A DNA stretch of 64,000 nucleotides, from contig NZ_CAKLBX010000003.1 in the NCBI RefSeq assembly GCF_920987055.1, forward strand, positions 62,001-126,000, in the 5' to 3' direction. The notes below the pieces were generated by a model. It ran no database searches. It was not told where the DNA came from and was given only the letters and a program-made list of their open reading frames with translations. Position numbers and translations under genes: made by a program. The DNA is from Novosphingobium sp. CECT 9465. GTDB lineage: Bacteria > Pseudomonadota > Alphaproteobacteria > Sphingomonadales > Sphingomonadaceae. Shown piece by piece: positions 56,406 to 64,000 of the stretch (position 1 is its first letter; each line of letters starts with the position of its first letter).

Positions 56406-56774
56406 AATGTAAAATCGCCCGCCAAGGCCCCAGCAGAGCGGGTAGTGAAGGACATCCGCCGACAGACCCGGCGCCACTTTTCGGCCGAGGACAAGATCCG
56501 CATCGTGCTGGATGGCCTGCGCGGGGAAGACAGCATCGCCGAGCTATGCCGCAAGGAAGGCATTGCCCAGAGCCTGTATTACACCTGGTCGAAGGAGTTC
56601 ATGGAAGCTGGCAAGCGCCGCCTGGCCGGCGACACCGCCCGTGCCGCGACCACCGGAGAGGTCCAGGACCTGCGCCGCGAAGCCCGGGCCCTGAAGGAAT
56701 GCGTGGCCGATCTGACACTGGAAAACCGTCTGCTCAAAACAAGCATGGTCGCGGATGGGGGCAACGACGAATGA
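56388..56774 (+). CDS. IS3-family transposase OrfA
   Basis: A 128-residue OrfA. HTH of the IS3/IS911 kind: TRRHFSAEDKIRIVLDGLRGEDSIAELCRKEGIAQSLYYTWSKEF (split over two phrases here), followed by a leucine-zipper-like segment VQDLRREARALKECVADLTLENRLLK. It binds the element ends. Its stop overlaps the orfB ATG (ATGA). Ribosome binding site GAAGGAACG. Confidence 0.9.
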   Translation: MKPRSSNVKSPAKAPAERVVKDIRRQTRRHFSAEDKIRIVLDGLRGEDSIAELCRKEGIAQSLYYTWSKEFMEAGKRRLAGDTARAATTGEVQDLRREARALKECVADLTLENRLLKTSMVADGGNDE

Positions 56775-57208
56775 GATATCCCGCATCCGAGAAGCTCGAG
56801 ATCATCAGAACCGTCGAGCAGTCGCACCTGTCGGCCAAGCGCACGCTGGACCAACTCGGCATCCCTCGTCGGACATTCTACCGCTGGTATGATCGCTACC
56901 TCGAAGGCGGGCCGGAGGCGTTGGAAGATCGGCCATCGGCGCCGAGCCGGGTGTGGACCGCATCCCGGCGGGCATCCACGACCAGATCATCGAGCTGGCG
57001 CTGGAACAGTCTGAGCTGAGCCCCCGGGAACTGGCCGTGCGCTTCACCGATGGGCAGCGCTACTTCGTGTCGGAATCCACGGTTTACCGCCTGTTGAAGG
57101 CCCACGACCTGATCACCAGCCCGGCCTATGTCGTGATCAAGGCTGCCGATCAGTTCCACACGAAAACCACGCGGCCGAACGAGATGTGGCAGACCGACTT
57201 CACCTACT
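56771..57208 (+). pseudogene. IS3-family transposase OrfB, 5' exon with frameshift
   Basis: It starts MRYPASEKLEIIRTVEQSHL, continues to DRPSAPSRVW and then loses the frame near 56952; it goes on in another frame as RIPAGIHDQIIELALEQSEL and ELAVRFTDGQRYFVSESTVYR to WQTDFTY. A one-base loss at the run after GTGTGG (tggacc where tggaacc would keep the frame) explains it. The first catalytic Asp (TDF) is the last part before the intron. Confidence 0.85.
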
Positions 57209-57844
57209 GTGCGCCTCGTCCCGGATGGTCCGGGGTGCATATGACTGGAATGCAAAGGAGAAAGGAGGAACTGAACGAATGCCTTGCCCTCTGCTGTGAG
57301 GGGGCATGAGCCCAAGCGGCGGTGACCTGCCGTCAACTGGCAGGGTGACGTAGCCCGCAGGTAAAGGGGATTGAGGCGAAGCCGTTACGCCGAGATGGTC
57401 CCCGAGGCTGTAGCGCTGGAAGGTTGAGGAACACGAACCGGTTAATCCGCATCCGAGGGCTGAAATGTCGCCTTCGCCTACACGGCTTAACAGGCGGAAT
57501 GCTGATGATGGCGCCGGAGACGTATGTCGGCGACATCCGAATGTGGCCGGAAATGTAGCCCGTCCGCATGGAGCCATGGAGAGAATGCAGCCAGGCCATG
57601 GCATCGGCATCGACTTGCGGGACGCAAGGACAAGGACTGCGACCGGCAGCCTCCCCAGCGCGCGAAAGTCCAGCATATGAACGAGGGAAGGCATGATGGA
57701 ATGCCAAGGGAGTTGGCCCCGATGTCCACCGTGCTGGCGGAGTCCCCGTAGTAGTCCGCGACAGGGAAAGCCTGTCACATGGCGAAGGGGGACAGTTCAA
57801 TCAGCTTGAAGTGCAAACTACCTGACCAAACGAGGTGAAGACCT

Positions 57845-59374
57845 TTGATAATCAGCGAAATGCAGCACAAGCTCGCGACGTGGGCCGAGAGCGACCAGAA
57901 CCGCAAGTTCGATCGCCTTCTCCGGCTCATTGCCGATCGGGCGTGGCTTGCCGAGGCGGCTCGGATCGTGCTGGCGTCGAGTGGCGCCAATACGCCGGGC
58001 ATCGACGGAATGGACAAGCGACGGATGCAGGCCGTACTGGCAGAACAGCTGGCCAGTCTGCGAACGGACTTGCTGACGGGGAGTTATCACCCGCAGCCGG
58101 TCAGGCGAATCTATATCCCGAAAGCCAATGGCAAGAAACGACCACTTGGTATCCCGACCCTGAAAGACCGCATCGTCCAGCGCGCGATGCTGATGGCCAT
58201 GGAGCCGATCTGGGAAAGCGACTTCCATCGCCTCTCCTACGGCTTCAGGCCGGAACGCAGCGTGCATCACGCTGTCCGGACCGTGAAGATACAGTTGCAG
58301 GATAGTGGTGCCGGAGCGCGGGGCCGCTGGATCATCGAAGGTGATCTGGCGAGCTACTTCGATACGGTCCACCACCGGCTTCTGCTTCGCTGCGTTCGGC
58401 GGCGAATCCGGGATGATCGGTTTGTTGATCTGCTCTGGCGATTCCTGAAGGCGGGCCACGTCGACCGTGGCCTGTTCGTCGCCTCAAGCGAAGGTGTACC
58501 GCAAGGCGGCGTGCTGTCGCCGCTCCTGTCCAACATCATGCTCCATGAGTTTGATGCGTGGCTGGAGGCGAAATACCTGAGCGACAAGGCGCGAAAGGAT
58601 CGCTGGGCATGGAACTTCGGCATCCAGCAGGGGCGCCCCATCACGGTTCGCGAGAACCGGCAATGGAAACCTGCTGTCGCCTACTGCCGTTACGCCGATG
58701 ACTTCGTTGTCATCGTCAAGGGCACCAAGGCACATGCCGAGGCCATCCGCGAGGAATGCCGGGCCTTTCTGGAAGACGACCTGAAGCTGACGTTGAATAT
58801 GGACAAGAGCCATATCACCCACGTCGACGACGGGTTCGTGTTCCTCGGGCACCGGATTATCCGCAGGCGGGGATCGAGCGGACGCATGTCCGTGGTCTCA
58901 ACGATACCCAAGGAGAAGGCCAAGACCTTCGCTCGCCGATTGGTCGAGGCTCTCTCCGGCAATCATGAGGTTGCCGCGGTGGACATGATCGACGGTCTGA
59001 ACCGCCAGCTGGCGGGATGGGCTGCGTTCTACAGGTTCACCGACTTCACGGCGCGCACATTCCGGCGCATCGACACCGTCGTGTTCTGGAAAATGGCGCA
59101 CTGGTTGGCGCAGAAGTACCGGTCCCGTATCAAGCCTTTGATGCGTAAATGGTACCGCATGCCGGAAACCGGCCAATCGAAGACGTGGCTGGTCTACGGT
59201 CGAAGCAATCAGGGCAATGCCGTCGGCAAGGCGCTGCGACGACTGGTCACAAGCCAGAAGATGCAGTTCCGGTGGCGGAATCCGGAGCGAAATCCCTACA
59301 TCTATCGGGACGAGCTCCGAAACACCGTCACCTCCCGCTATCGTGATGTCGCCATGGCCTTGGACCAAGGTTGA
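57845..59374 (+). CDS. Group II intron reverse transcriptase/maturase
   Basis: A 509-residue LtrA-type protein from TTG 57845 (ATG 57860 is an alternative), after GAGGTGAAG. RT blocks: TPGIDGMDKRRM, RRIYIPKANGKKRPLGIPTLKDRI, SYGFRPERSVHHAV, EGDLASYFDTVHH, GVPQGGVLSPLLSNIML and the catalytic CRYADDFVVIV (YADD intact). The maturase domain X follows (GLNRQLAGWAAFYRFTDFTA). It ends without the Cys/His HNH endonuclease block, so it is of the endonuclease-less kind. It would promote splicing and retrohoming. Confidence 0.95.
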   Translation: MIISEMQHKLATWAESDQNRKFDRLLRLIADRAWLAEAARIVLASSGANTPGIDGMDKRRMQAVLAEQLASLRTDLLTGSYHPQPVRRIYIPKANGKKRPLGIPTLKDRIVQRAMLMAMEPIWESDFHRLSYGFRPERSVHHAVRTVKIQLQDSGAGARGRWIIEGDLASYFDTVHHRLLLRCVRRRIRDDRFVDLLWRFLKAGHVDRGLFVASSEGVPQGGVLSPLLSNIMLHEFDAWLEAKYLSDKARKDRWAWNFGIQQGRPITVRENRQWKPAVAYCRYADDFVVIVKGTKAHAEAIREECRAFLEDDLKLTLNMDKSHITHVDDGFVFLGHRIIRRRGSSGRMSVVSTIPKEKAKTFARRLVEALSGNHEVAAVDMIDGLNRQLAGWAAFYRFTDFTARTFRRIDTVVFWKMAHWLAQKYRSRIKPLMRKWYRMPETGQSKTWLVYGRSNQGNAVGKALRRLVTSQKMQFRWRNPERNPYIYRDELRNTVTSRYRDVAMALDQG

Positions 59375-59379
59375 ATAGA

Positions 59380-59413
59380 GAGCCGTATGCGCTGAAAGGT
59401 GCACGTACGGTTC
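59380..59413 (+). ncRNA. Group II intron domain V
   Basis: A 34-nt hairpin starting GAGCCGTATGCG and ending GCACGTACGGTTC, with a GAAA-type loop (CTGAAAGG). This is the canonical catalytic domain V. It lies 35 nt before the 3' splice site. Confidence 0.88.
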
Positions 59414-59448
59414 GGGGAGGGGAAGCGCTTATGCGCTTCCTACTCCAC

Positions 59449-59990
59449 TCAAGATCATCGGGTGGGGCTGGATGTATCTGTCGACCGTGCTCGACGACTT
59501 CTCGCGCTACATCATCGCCTGGAAGCTGTGCACCAACATGCGAGCCGAGGACGTCACCGACACGCTGGACCTCGCCCTGGCGGCTTCTGGTTGCGACAGC
59601 GCCACGGTGCTGCACAAACCCCGGCTACTCAGCGATAATGGTCCCAGCTACATCGCGGGTGAGCTGGCGGAATACATCGAGGCCCGGAAGATGAGCCATG
59701 TCCGCGGCGCCCCGTGTCATCCCCAAACCCAGGGCAAGGTCGAGCGCTGGCACCAGACCCTGAAAAACCGCATCTTGCTGGAAAACTACTTCCTGCCCGG
59801 CGACCTCGAAGCCCACATCGAGGCCTTCGTCGAGCACTACAATCACCAGCGATACCACGAGAGCTTGGCCAACGTGACGCCTGCCGACGCCTACTTCGGC
59901 AGGGCTCCGGCAATCATCAAACTGCGCGAAAGGATCAAGCGACAGACCATCGAACATCGGCGCTTGCAGCACCGCAAGTTCGCCGCCTAA
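59449..59990 (+). pseudogene. IS3-family transposase OrfB, 3' exon
   Basis: It continues the DDE catalytic domain after the intron: KIIGWGWMYLSTVLDDFSRY, LLSDNGPSYIAGEL (second Asp) and PCHPQTQGKVERWHQTLKNR (Glu), then HESLANVTPADAYFGRA and a stop at 59990. All three catalytic residues exist across the two exons, but the frameshift at about 56952 disrupts the whole. Confidence 0.88.
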
Positions 59991-60025
59991 CATCAACCCC
60001 CTGACGAGGTCCGCACTCCGCTAAT

Positions 60026-60265
60026 CTACGCCGCGAGTTGTGCCGAATGTTCTGACGACGGACAGCCGGCCGAGCAGAAGACGTAGCGCTCGCCTTCATA
60101 CTCAGCCTTGTGAGCGGTCCTGGCGGGATCGACCACCATGCCGCAGACCGGATCATGGTCGACGTGACCGGACGGCGTTACGCCGTCCGGCTCATGATGG
60201 TGATGATGGCCGTGCGCCCCAGTCACCTCGGCGGCGGGTTCGCTCTTCTGATCGTCGTCGGCCAT
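60026..60265 (-). pseudogene. Copper P-type ATPase, N-terminal fragment (YHS domain only)
   Basis: It starts [14 protein letters not shown] with a good ribosome binding site (AAAGGTGAT), then a His run ([12 protein letters not shown]) and a YHS metal domain ([20 protein letters not shown], then FCSAGC). This is the N-terminus usual for CopA/CopF-like Cu+ ATPases of proteobacteria. Similarity ends at about 60060 and the last ten codons ([11 protein letters not shown]) come from mobile DNA. All transport and ATP-binding domains are gone. A stand-alone YHS protein is possible but less likely given the junction. Confidence 0.75.
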
Positions 60266-60306
60266 TCATCACCTTTCACACGCCGCGCGTGCCTTCCGGT
60301 CTCTGT

Positions 60307-62073
60307 TCACTCCTCGATCAGATGGAACTCTTCGAGCAGCTTGGCGATCTCGGTGCCTTCGAGCTTCTTCATCAGCAGCTTGCGCAGGAAGGCTGGTCCG
60401 GGAAGGTCGATGCCCTTGCCGTCCCGCAGCGGACCGATCGCTGCCAGCAGCGTACGGATATCGTAGGTCGAGTTGAAGACTTCCGGCACGCCGCGCTCGA
60501 CATTCATCAGGGTGTAGACGGCCTCCATCGGGGTCCTCACCGAATATTCCGTGGTGAAGATGCAGTCCCGCTGTTTCGATTCCGCGAACTGTCCGATGAA
60601 GGCGAAATTGACCGCGCCCTCCGGCACCACGTCCGGCCGGTCACCCGCCTGGCGCGGCATGAAGAAGGCGGTGATATAGGGCATCATCGTGGGCACGGTG
60701 CTGGCGCCGGAGGCTGCGAGCTCCGGAATGTCCTCGACCGGTACACCGAGATGGTAGAGCCACTCCTGGGTGATTTCCTCGCCGGTGCATTCCTGCATTG
60801 GCTTCTTCACATAGTCGCCGGGCTTGTCGACAAAGAGCGCGTAGAACCAGGCGATCATCTGGTCCTTGGGCTGCTTCTTGAAATGCGGCTGGCGATGAAC
60901 CGTCCAGCTCAGCAGCCACGCCGAGTCCTTCACCGTGACGATACCCGCCGAGACGATCTTGCCGGTGAAGGGGTTGCGCTTGGTGATCTTCTCGACATAG
61001 GCCGGAATACGGGCATCGAGGGCGGTAATCGATGCCGAGGCCCATTTCGTTTCCGGGATATGGGCCCCGAATACGTCCGGGCGGCCGAAGGCCGGATCCT
61101 TCGCCGCGATCCGCCGCCACAGGTCCCAGGCCGGCGCCGGTCCTTCGTTGAGCTTCGCCGGCGTCTTGTGATCGCCATTGTCGGAATTCTCGGTCAATGA
61201 GCCGATGGTTATGAAGACGAGATCGTCTGGCGCGAGATCGACGCCGCCTTCGACGCCGCGCTCTTTCCAGTGAATGCGGGTCGCTTGCTTGCGGCCGGGC
61301 TGGATGTCGAAATCGACGTCGGTGACCTCGACGCCGTAGCGGAACGTGACGCCGTGATCGGTCAGCCACTTCACCAGCGGCAGGACCATGGATTCATACT
61401 GATTGTAGCGATTGAACTTGAGCGAGGAGAAGTCGGCGAGACTGCCGATATGATGGATGAAGCGGTGCAGGTAGAGCTTCATTTCCAGCGCCGAATGCCA
61501 TTCCTCGAAGGCGAACATGGTGCGCCAATAGAGCCAGAAATTGCTCTCCAGGAAATCTTCGCCGAAGACCTCGTTGATGCGCTTGTTCTCCATCTCCTCG
61601 CGTGTCGCCAGGAAAACGGAGAGCAGGTCCTTCTGGGCCTTGTCGTTCAACGTCAGCAGCGCCTTGTCGGGCACGTCCTGGCCCTGGTTCTGCGTCGTAC
61701 GCTGGAGCGAAAAGTTGGGGTCGTCCTTGTTGAGCCGGTAGAATTCGTCGAGGACGCTGGCATCCTCGATCTCCAGCGAGGGGATCGAGCGATAGAGGTC
61801 CCACAGGCACTCGAAATGCTCCTCCATCTCGCGGCCGCCGCGAATGACGAAGCCCTTCTCCGGCACATCAAGACCATCGAGCGCGCCGCCGGGGATTCCC
61901 AGCTCTTCCAATATGGTGATGCGATCGCCCGAAACGCCGCCGTCGCGGATCAGGAAGGCGGCGCCGGCGAGCCCCGCCAGCCCCGAGCCGACGAACCAGG
62001 CCGTCTTCTTGTCGGCCCCCTCGGGCTTGCGGGGACGCACGAAGGCTTCATAGTTTCCACTGCTATAGTGCAT
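60307..62073 (-). CDS. ohyA: Oleate hydratase
   Basis: A 588-residue oleate hydratase (myosin-cross-reactive antigen family), an FAD protein that adds water to the cis-9 double bond of unsaturated fatty acids. N-terminal FAD motif AWFVGSGLAGLAGAAFLIRD; GGREMEEHFECLWDLY; EWHSALEMKLYLHRFIHHI; NFAFIGQFAESKQRDCIFTTEYSVRTPMEAV. Length and motifs are normal. It is the fourth gene of a minus-strand run after tetR, thioesterase and 3-hydroxyacyl-CoA dehydrogenase, so the set probably handles fatty acids. Confidence 0.95.
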   Translation of the reverse strand: MHYSSGNYEAFVRPRKPEGADKKTAWFVGSGLAGLAGAAFLIRDGGVSGDRITILEELGIPGGALDGLDVPEKGFVIRGGREMEEHFECLWDLYRSIPSLEIEDASVLDEFYRLNKDDPNFSLQRTTQNQGQDVPDKALLTLNDKAQKDLLSVFLATREEMENKRINEVFGEDFLESNFWLYWRTMFAFEEWHSALEMKLYLHRFIHHIGSLADFSSLKFNRYNQYESMVLPLVKWLTDHGVTFRYGVEVTDVDFDIQPGRKQATRIHWKERGVEGGVDLAPDDLVFITIGSLTENSDNGDHKTPAKLNEGPAPAWDLWRRIAAKDPAFGRPDVFGAHIPETKWASASITALDARIPAYVEKITKRNPFTGKIVSAGIVTVKDSAWLLSWTVHRQPHFKKQPKDQMIAWFYALFVDKPGDYVKKPMQECTGEEITQEWLYHLGVPVEDIPELAASGASTVPTMMPYITAFFMPRQAGDRPDVVPEGAVNFAFIGQFAESKQRDCIFTTEYSVRTPMEAVYTLMNVERGVPEVFNSTYDIRTLLAAIGPLRDGKGIDLPGPAFLRKLLMKKLEGTEIAKLLEEFHLIEE

Positions 62074-62100
62074 GGCGAACTCCTGTTCTTCTTGTTGGGA

Positions 62101-62967
62101 TCAGTCTGCGGAGGGTTTGTAGCTGTAGAAGCCTTCGCCCGAGGCGATGCCGAGCCTGCCCTTGTCGATGTAGTTTTCCTTCAGCCATGCCGCGAGCGAC
62201 TGGGCGTGCTCATCGCCATGCGACAGAATGTTGTAGGGGGTGTTCAAGCCGATGATGTCGTAGATCTGGAACGGCCCCATCGGCGCGCCGGTGGCGATCC
62301 GCCAGACCTTGTCGACATCTTCCGGCTCGGCATAGCCGCCGGCGGCGAGATCGGCCGCCGCGTTCAGGAACGGCACCAGCAGGGAATTGAGGACATAGCC
62401 TGCCTTTTCCTTGCGCACCGGGATCGGCACCATGCCGATGGCCGAGGCGAAGGCGATCAGGGCATCGAACACGGCCGGATCGGTGTCGTCGGTGCCCATC
62501 ACCTCGGCGGTGTTGAACTTCCAGATGCTGTTGGCGAAGTGCAACGCCAGAAACCGGTCCGGGCGGCCGGTGAAGGCCTTGAGGTCGCTCGGCAACAGGG
62601 TCGAGCTATTGGTAGCGAAGATCGCCCTTTCCGGCGCAAGCCCCGCGAGCTTCTCGTAGAGCGCCTGCTTGATCGAGAGAAGCTCCGGAACCGCTTCGAT
62701 CACGAGGTCCGCGTCCGCGACGGCCGAACCGAGATCGGCGGACAGGGTGATGCGCTGCAGGGACTCGGCGGCCTTGCCGTCGGCCGCACCGGCCACCTCC
62801 TTGCCATAGGTCTCGACGAGCATGGCAAAACGCTGCCTTGCCTGTTCAAGCGCCTCCTCGCTGGTGTCGTAGGCGGTAACGTCGAAGCCGCTATAGGCGG
62901 TCTGGAAGGCTATCTGGCTCCCGAGGACGCCCGTGCCGAGAACCGCCACTTTCCTGATATCGCTCAT
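62101..62967 (-). CDS. 3-hydroxyacyl-CoA (3-hydroxybutyryl-CoA) dehydrogenase
   Basis: A 288-residue single-domain dehydrogenase. NAD motif VAVLGTGVLGSQIAFQTAYSG; catalytic segment FLALHFANSIWKFNTAEVMG with the active-site His and Asn; C-terminal helical domain (KAGYVLNSLLVPFLNAAADL, GAPMGPFQIYDIIGLNTPYN). It oxidises L-3-hydroxyacyl-CoA in beta-oxidation or PHB-related routes. It overlaps the thioesterase gene by 4 nt and precedes ohyA by 28 nt. Confidence 0.92.
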   Translation of the reverse strand: MSDIRKVAVLGTGVLGSQIAFQTAYSGFDVTAYDTSEEALEQARQRFAMLVETYGKEVAGAADGKAAESLQRITLSADLGSAVADADLVIEAVPELLSIKQALYEKLAGLAPERAIFATNSSTLLPSDLKAFTGRPDRFLALHFANSIWKFNTAEVMGTDDTDPAVFDALIAFASAIGMVPIPVRKEKAGYVLNSLLVPFLNAAADLAAGGYAEPEDVDKVWRIATGAPMGPFQIYDIIGLNTPYNILSHGDEHAQSLAAWLKENYIDKGRLGIASGEGFYSYKPSAD

Positions 62968-63461
62968 TCAATCTCCTTCTGCGCGGTATCGTCACCAAGA
63001 AACGGAGCCGCCACCTCCACCGGGACGCGGGCCAGCTTGCCGGTTTCCCGATCGACAAGGGCCCACTGGGTCAGCGAGGCGACGAGCGTCCGCCCGTCTT
63101 CATCATGGAATTCGACGCATCGTGCATAGCGCGCACCGCGCGGCACTCCGACGACCCAGCTGATCGCGCTGACCGCGTCTCCCGCCCGGACATTGCCGCG
63201 ATAGTCGACCTCATGGCGCAGCACGACCGCGACGAACCGGTCGCGATCTTGCGGACGCGCGGCCGTCAGCCAGTGCGCCACCGACGCATCCTGGATCCAG
63301 GTCATCCAGACAGCATTGTTGACATGGCCGAGTTCGTCGATGTCGGCGTCCTGGGCGCGGAAGCGGATATGGAAGCGCCGATGCTCATCCACCTCGCCGA
63401 CGAGCGGGTGTCCGTGCTCATCGCAGCCGATGCGTCGACGATCTGACACGATCCCGCTCAC
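62964..63461 (-). CDS. Hotdog-fold acyl-CoA thioesterase
   Basis: A 165-residue hotdog protein of the 4-hydroxybenzoyl-CoA thioesterase/YbgC type: FHIRFRAQDADIDELGHVNNAVWMTWIQDASVAHW, where the D-x-x-GHVNN segment holds the catalytic Asp region, then LRHEVDYRGNVRAGDAV. The start is a GTG that overlaps the tetR stop (GTGA), so both may be co-translated; a later start is not excluded. It likely hydrolyses acyl-CoA in the same lipid pathway. Confidence 0.85.
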   Translation of the reverse strand: MSGIVSDRRRIGCDEHGHPLVGEVDEHRRFHIRFRAQDADIDELGHVNNAVWMTWIQDASVAHWLTAARPQDRDRFVAVVLRHEVDYRGNVRAGDAVSAISWVVGVPRGARYARCVEFHDEDGRTLVASLTQWALVDRETGKLARVPVEVAAPFLGDDTAQKEIE

Positions 63462-64000
63462 GAATACGCCTGCTCCTCATGCGACGAACCCAGTCCAGCC
63501 ATGGCGCGGAAGAAGCCGACGAGCATCTCGTCGCGCGGCATGGCGCCTTCGACATCGCCCTGGACCGCCAGTCCCATCCAGAGCGCGTATAGACCGATGC
63601 CCGTCTGCATCGGCGGCAAGGCCGGACGCAGTGCGAAGCGTTGCGTTAGATCGGCAACGAGTTCACCGAACATCCGATAGCAGGCCGCCTTGCCCTCCCG
63701 GTGCCGCTCGGCGAAAGCCGGATCGCGCCGCGCGTGAAGCTGCAATTCGATCGAGAGGAGCGACCATTGCGCTTCACCGGCCAGCTTCGCGAGCCGGGCG
63801 GCCAGCACCTGGAGCGTTGCCTCGATATCATCGCCGGAGCAGTGCGCGACCAGGTCGCGAAGCAGTGTGACCTCATCCTGGATATGGCTCTGCAGGATCT
63901 CGACCAGCAGATCGTCCTTGCTGGCGAAGTTCGAGTAGAAGGCACCCTGCGAATGGCCGGCCGCGCTGCAGATGTTGCGGATCGACATGGCGGCGACCCC
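63458..64000 (-). CDS. TetR-family transcriptional regulator (N-terminus off the right edge)
   Basis: The frame is open to the window edge. The visible part begins inside the HTH (MSIRNICSAAGHSQGAFYSNFASKDDLLVEIL), the usual TetR recognition helix and turn, followed by a helical ligand-binding domain ending HEEQAYS. About 15-25 N-terminal residues should lie beyond 64000. It is upstream of and coupled to the thioesterase-HCDH-ohyA genes, so it probably regulates them in response to an acyl compound. Confidence 0.88.
   Translation of the reverse strand, partial: GVAAMSIRNICSAAGHSQGAFYSNFASKDDLLVEILQSHIQDEVTLLRDLVAHCSGDDIEATLQVLAARLAKLAGEAQWSLLSIELQLHARRDPAFAERHREGKAACYRMFGELVADLTQRFALRPALPPMQTGIGLYALWMGLAVQGDVEGAMPRDEMLVGFFRAMAGLGSSHEEQAYS

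Larger units (their letters stand above)
57209..59448 (+). mobile_element. Complete group II intron, 2240 bp
   Basis: It begins GTGCGCC, the group II 5' consensus GUGYG, and ends CTACTCCAC (..AC). Removing it rejoins CACCTACT and TCAAGATC to give the transposase sequence DFTYFKIIGWGW without a gap. Domain V is at 59380-59413, domain VI at 59414-59448 with a candidate branch A at 59442. It encodes a reverse transcriptase/maturase (57845). The first 630 bp hold structured RNA domains I-III and no other gene. Confidence 0.9.
56303..60015 (+). mobile_element. IS3-family insertion sequence carrying a group II intron (boundaries approximate)
   Basis: It contains orfA (56388), orfB 5' part (56771), a group II intron (57209-59448) and orfB 3' part (to 59990). 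Proposed ends begin TGTCCGCC--GTCAG on the left and, read inward from the right, TGCGGACCTCGTCAG; both start with TG as in IS3 elements. The flanking triplets differ (CAG/CTC), so no target duplication supports the exact ends. Without the intron it would be about 1.47 kb. orfB has a frameshift as well as the intron, so the element is not self-mobile. Confidence 0.6.

Noticed and set aside
61270..63129. Plus-strand open frame of 619 codons opposite ohyA and the HCDH gene
   Set aside because: Shadow frame spanning gene boundaries of the real minus-strand genes.

Overview
The window is GC-rich alphaproteobacterial DNA and fits a Sphingomonadales (Sphingomonas/Sphingobium/Novosphingobium-type) accessory replicon or genomic island. 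This is inferred from gene content and family resemblance only; no rRNA or other taxonomic marker is present. Most of the window serves metal, mainly copper, resistance, and decayed genes mark many junctions.

Layout: (1) 1-6.9 kb, minus strand: a czcI-like/czcC/czcB/czcA cation efflux operon followed by a partial HupE/UreJ permease. (2) 7.0-8.5 kb: dmeR-dmeF (metal-responsive repressor and CDF exporter) plus a DUF1289 gene. (3) 8.5-14.1 kb: DUF305 and DUF411 periplasmic proteins, one intact copAB pair and small gene remnants. (4) 14.1-20.1 kb, plus strand: a MerR-controlled cluster encoding two lipoproteins, an NAD(P)H/FAD/2Fe-2S reductase, a putative di-heme membrane protein, a seven-heme cytochrome c, a DUF1622 membrane protein and an exported four-helix-bundle Cu(I)-binding protein. 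This cluster is the best candidate for an undescribed system: an electron route from the cytoplasm to periplasmic Cu(II), next to a Cu(I) store. (5) 20.2-38.0 kb, minus strand: one ~18 kb run of usp, ndvB-like cyclic glucan synthetase, tkt, tal, pgi, gnd, zwf and two HAD phosphatases, one of them broken. (6) 38.6-42.8 kb: a CueO-like multicopper oxidase and several small Met/His-rich exported proteins. (7) 43.0-49.6 kb: aldehyde and alcohol dehydrogenases in line with a second intact copAB pair and an MFS transporter. (8) 49.7-56.1 kb: an ECF sigma/anti-sigma/periplasmic sensor module, copC, a copD cut by a Tn3-type end, a copA fragment fused to a DUF305 tail, and a FixL-FixJ oxygen-sensing pair with a receiver protein. 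(9) 56.3-60.0 kb: an IS3-family element whose transposase gene is split by a complete group II intron, beside a truncated copper P-type ATPase. (10) 60.3-64.0 kb: oleate hydratase, 3-hydroxyacyl-CoA dehydrogenase, a thioesterase and a TetR regulator (lipid metabolism).

Three sets of regulatory sequences were found by eye. Four copies of GGGG-N13-TGCGTAT(T/C) lie before the sigma operon, copC, the truncated copA and copA1, and look like the promoters of the island's own ECF sigma factor. Two MerR-type promoters share the palindrome GGACCATGGTCC in a 20-bp spacer. Three copies of TTACGTATAC sit 90-106 bp before small exported-protein genes.

Together the genes cover metal export (Czc, DmeF), periplasmic copper oxidation and sequestration (CopA/B/C, CueO-like, DUF305, DUF411, Csp), probable copper redox chemistry (15.8-19.2 kb) and NADPH supply (zwf/gnd/tkt/tal). 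The fragments (copA, copD, ATPase, HAD, DUF411, two DUF305 tails, frameshifted transposase) show repeated insertion and deletion. No tRNA, rRNA or CRISPR array was seen.
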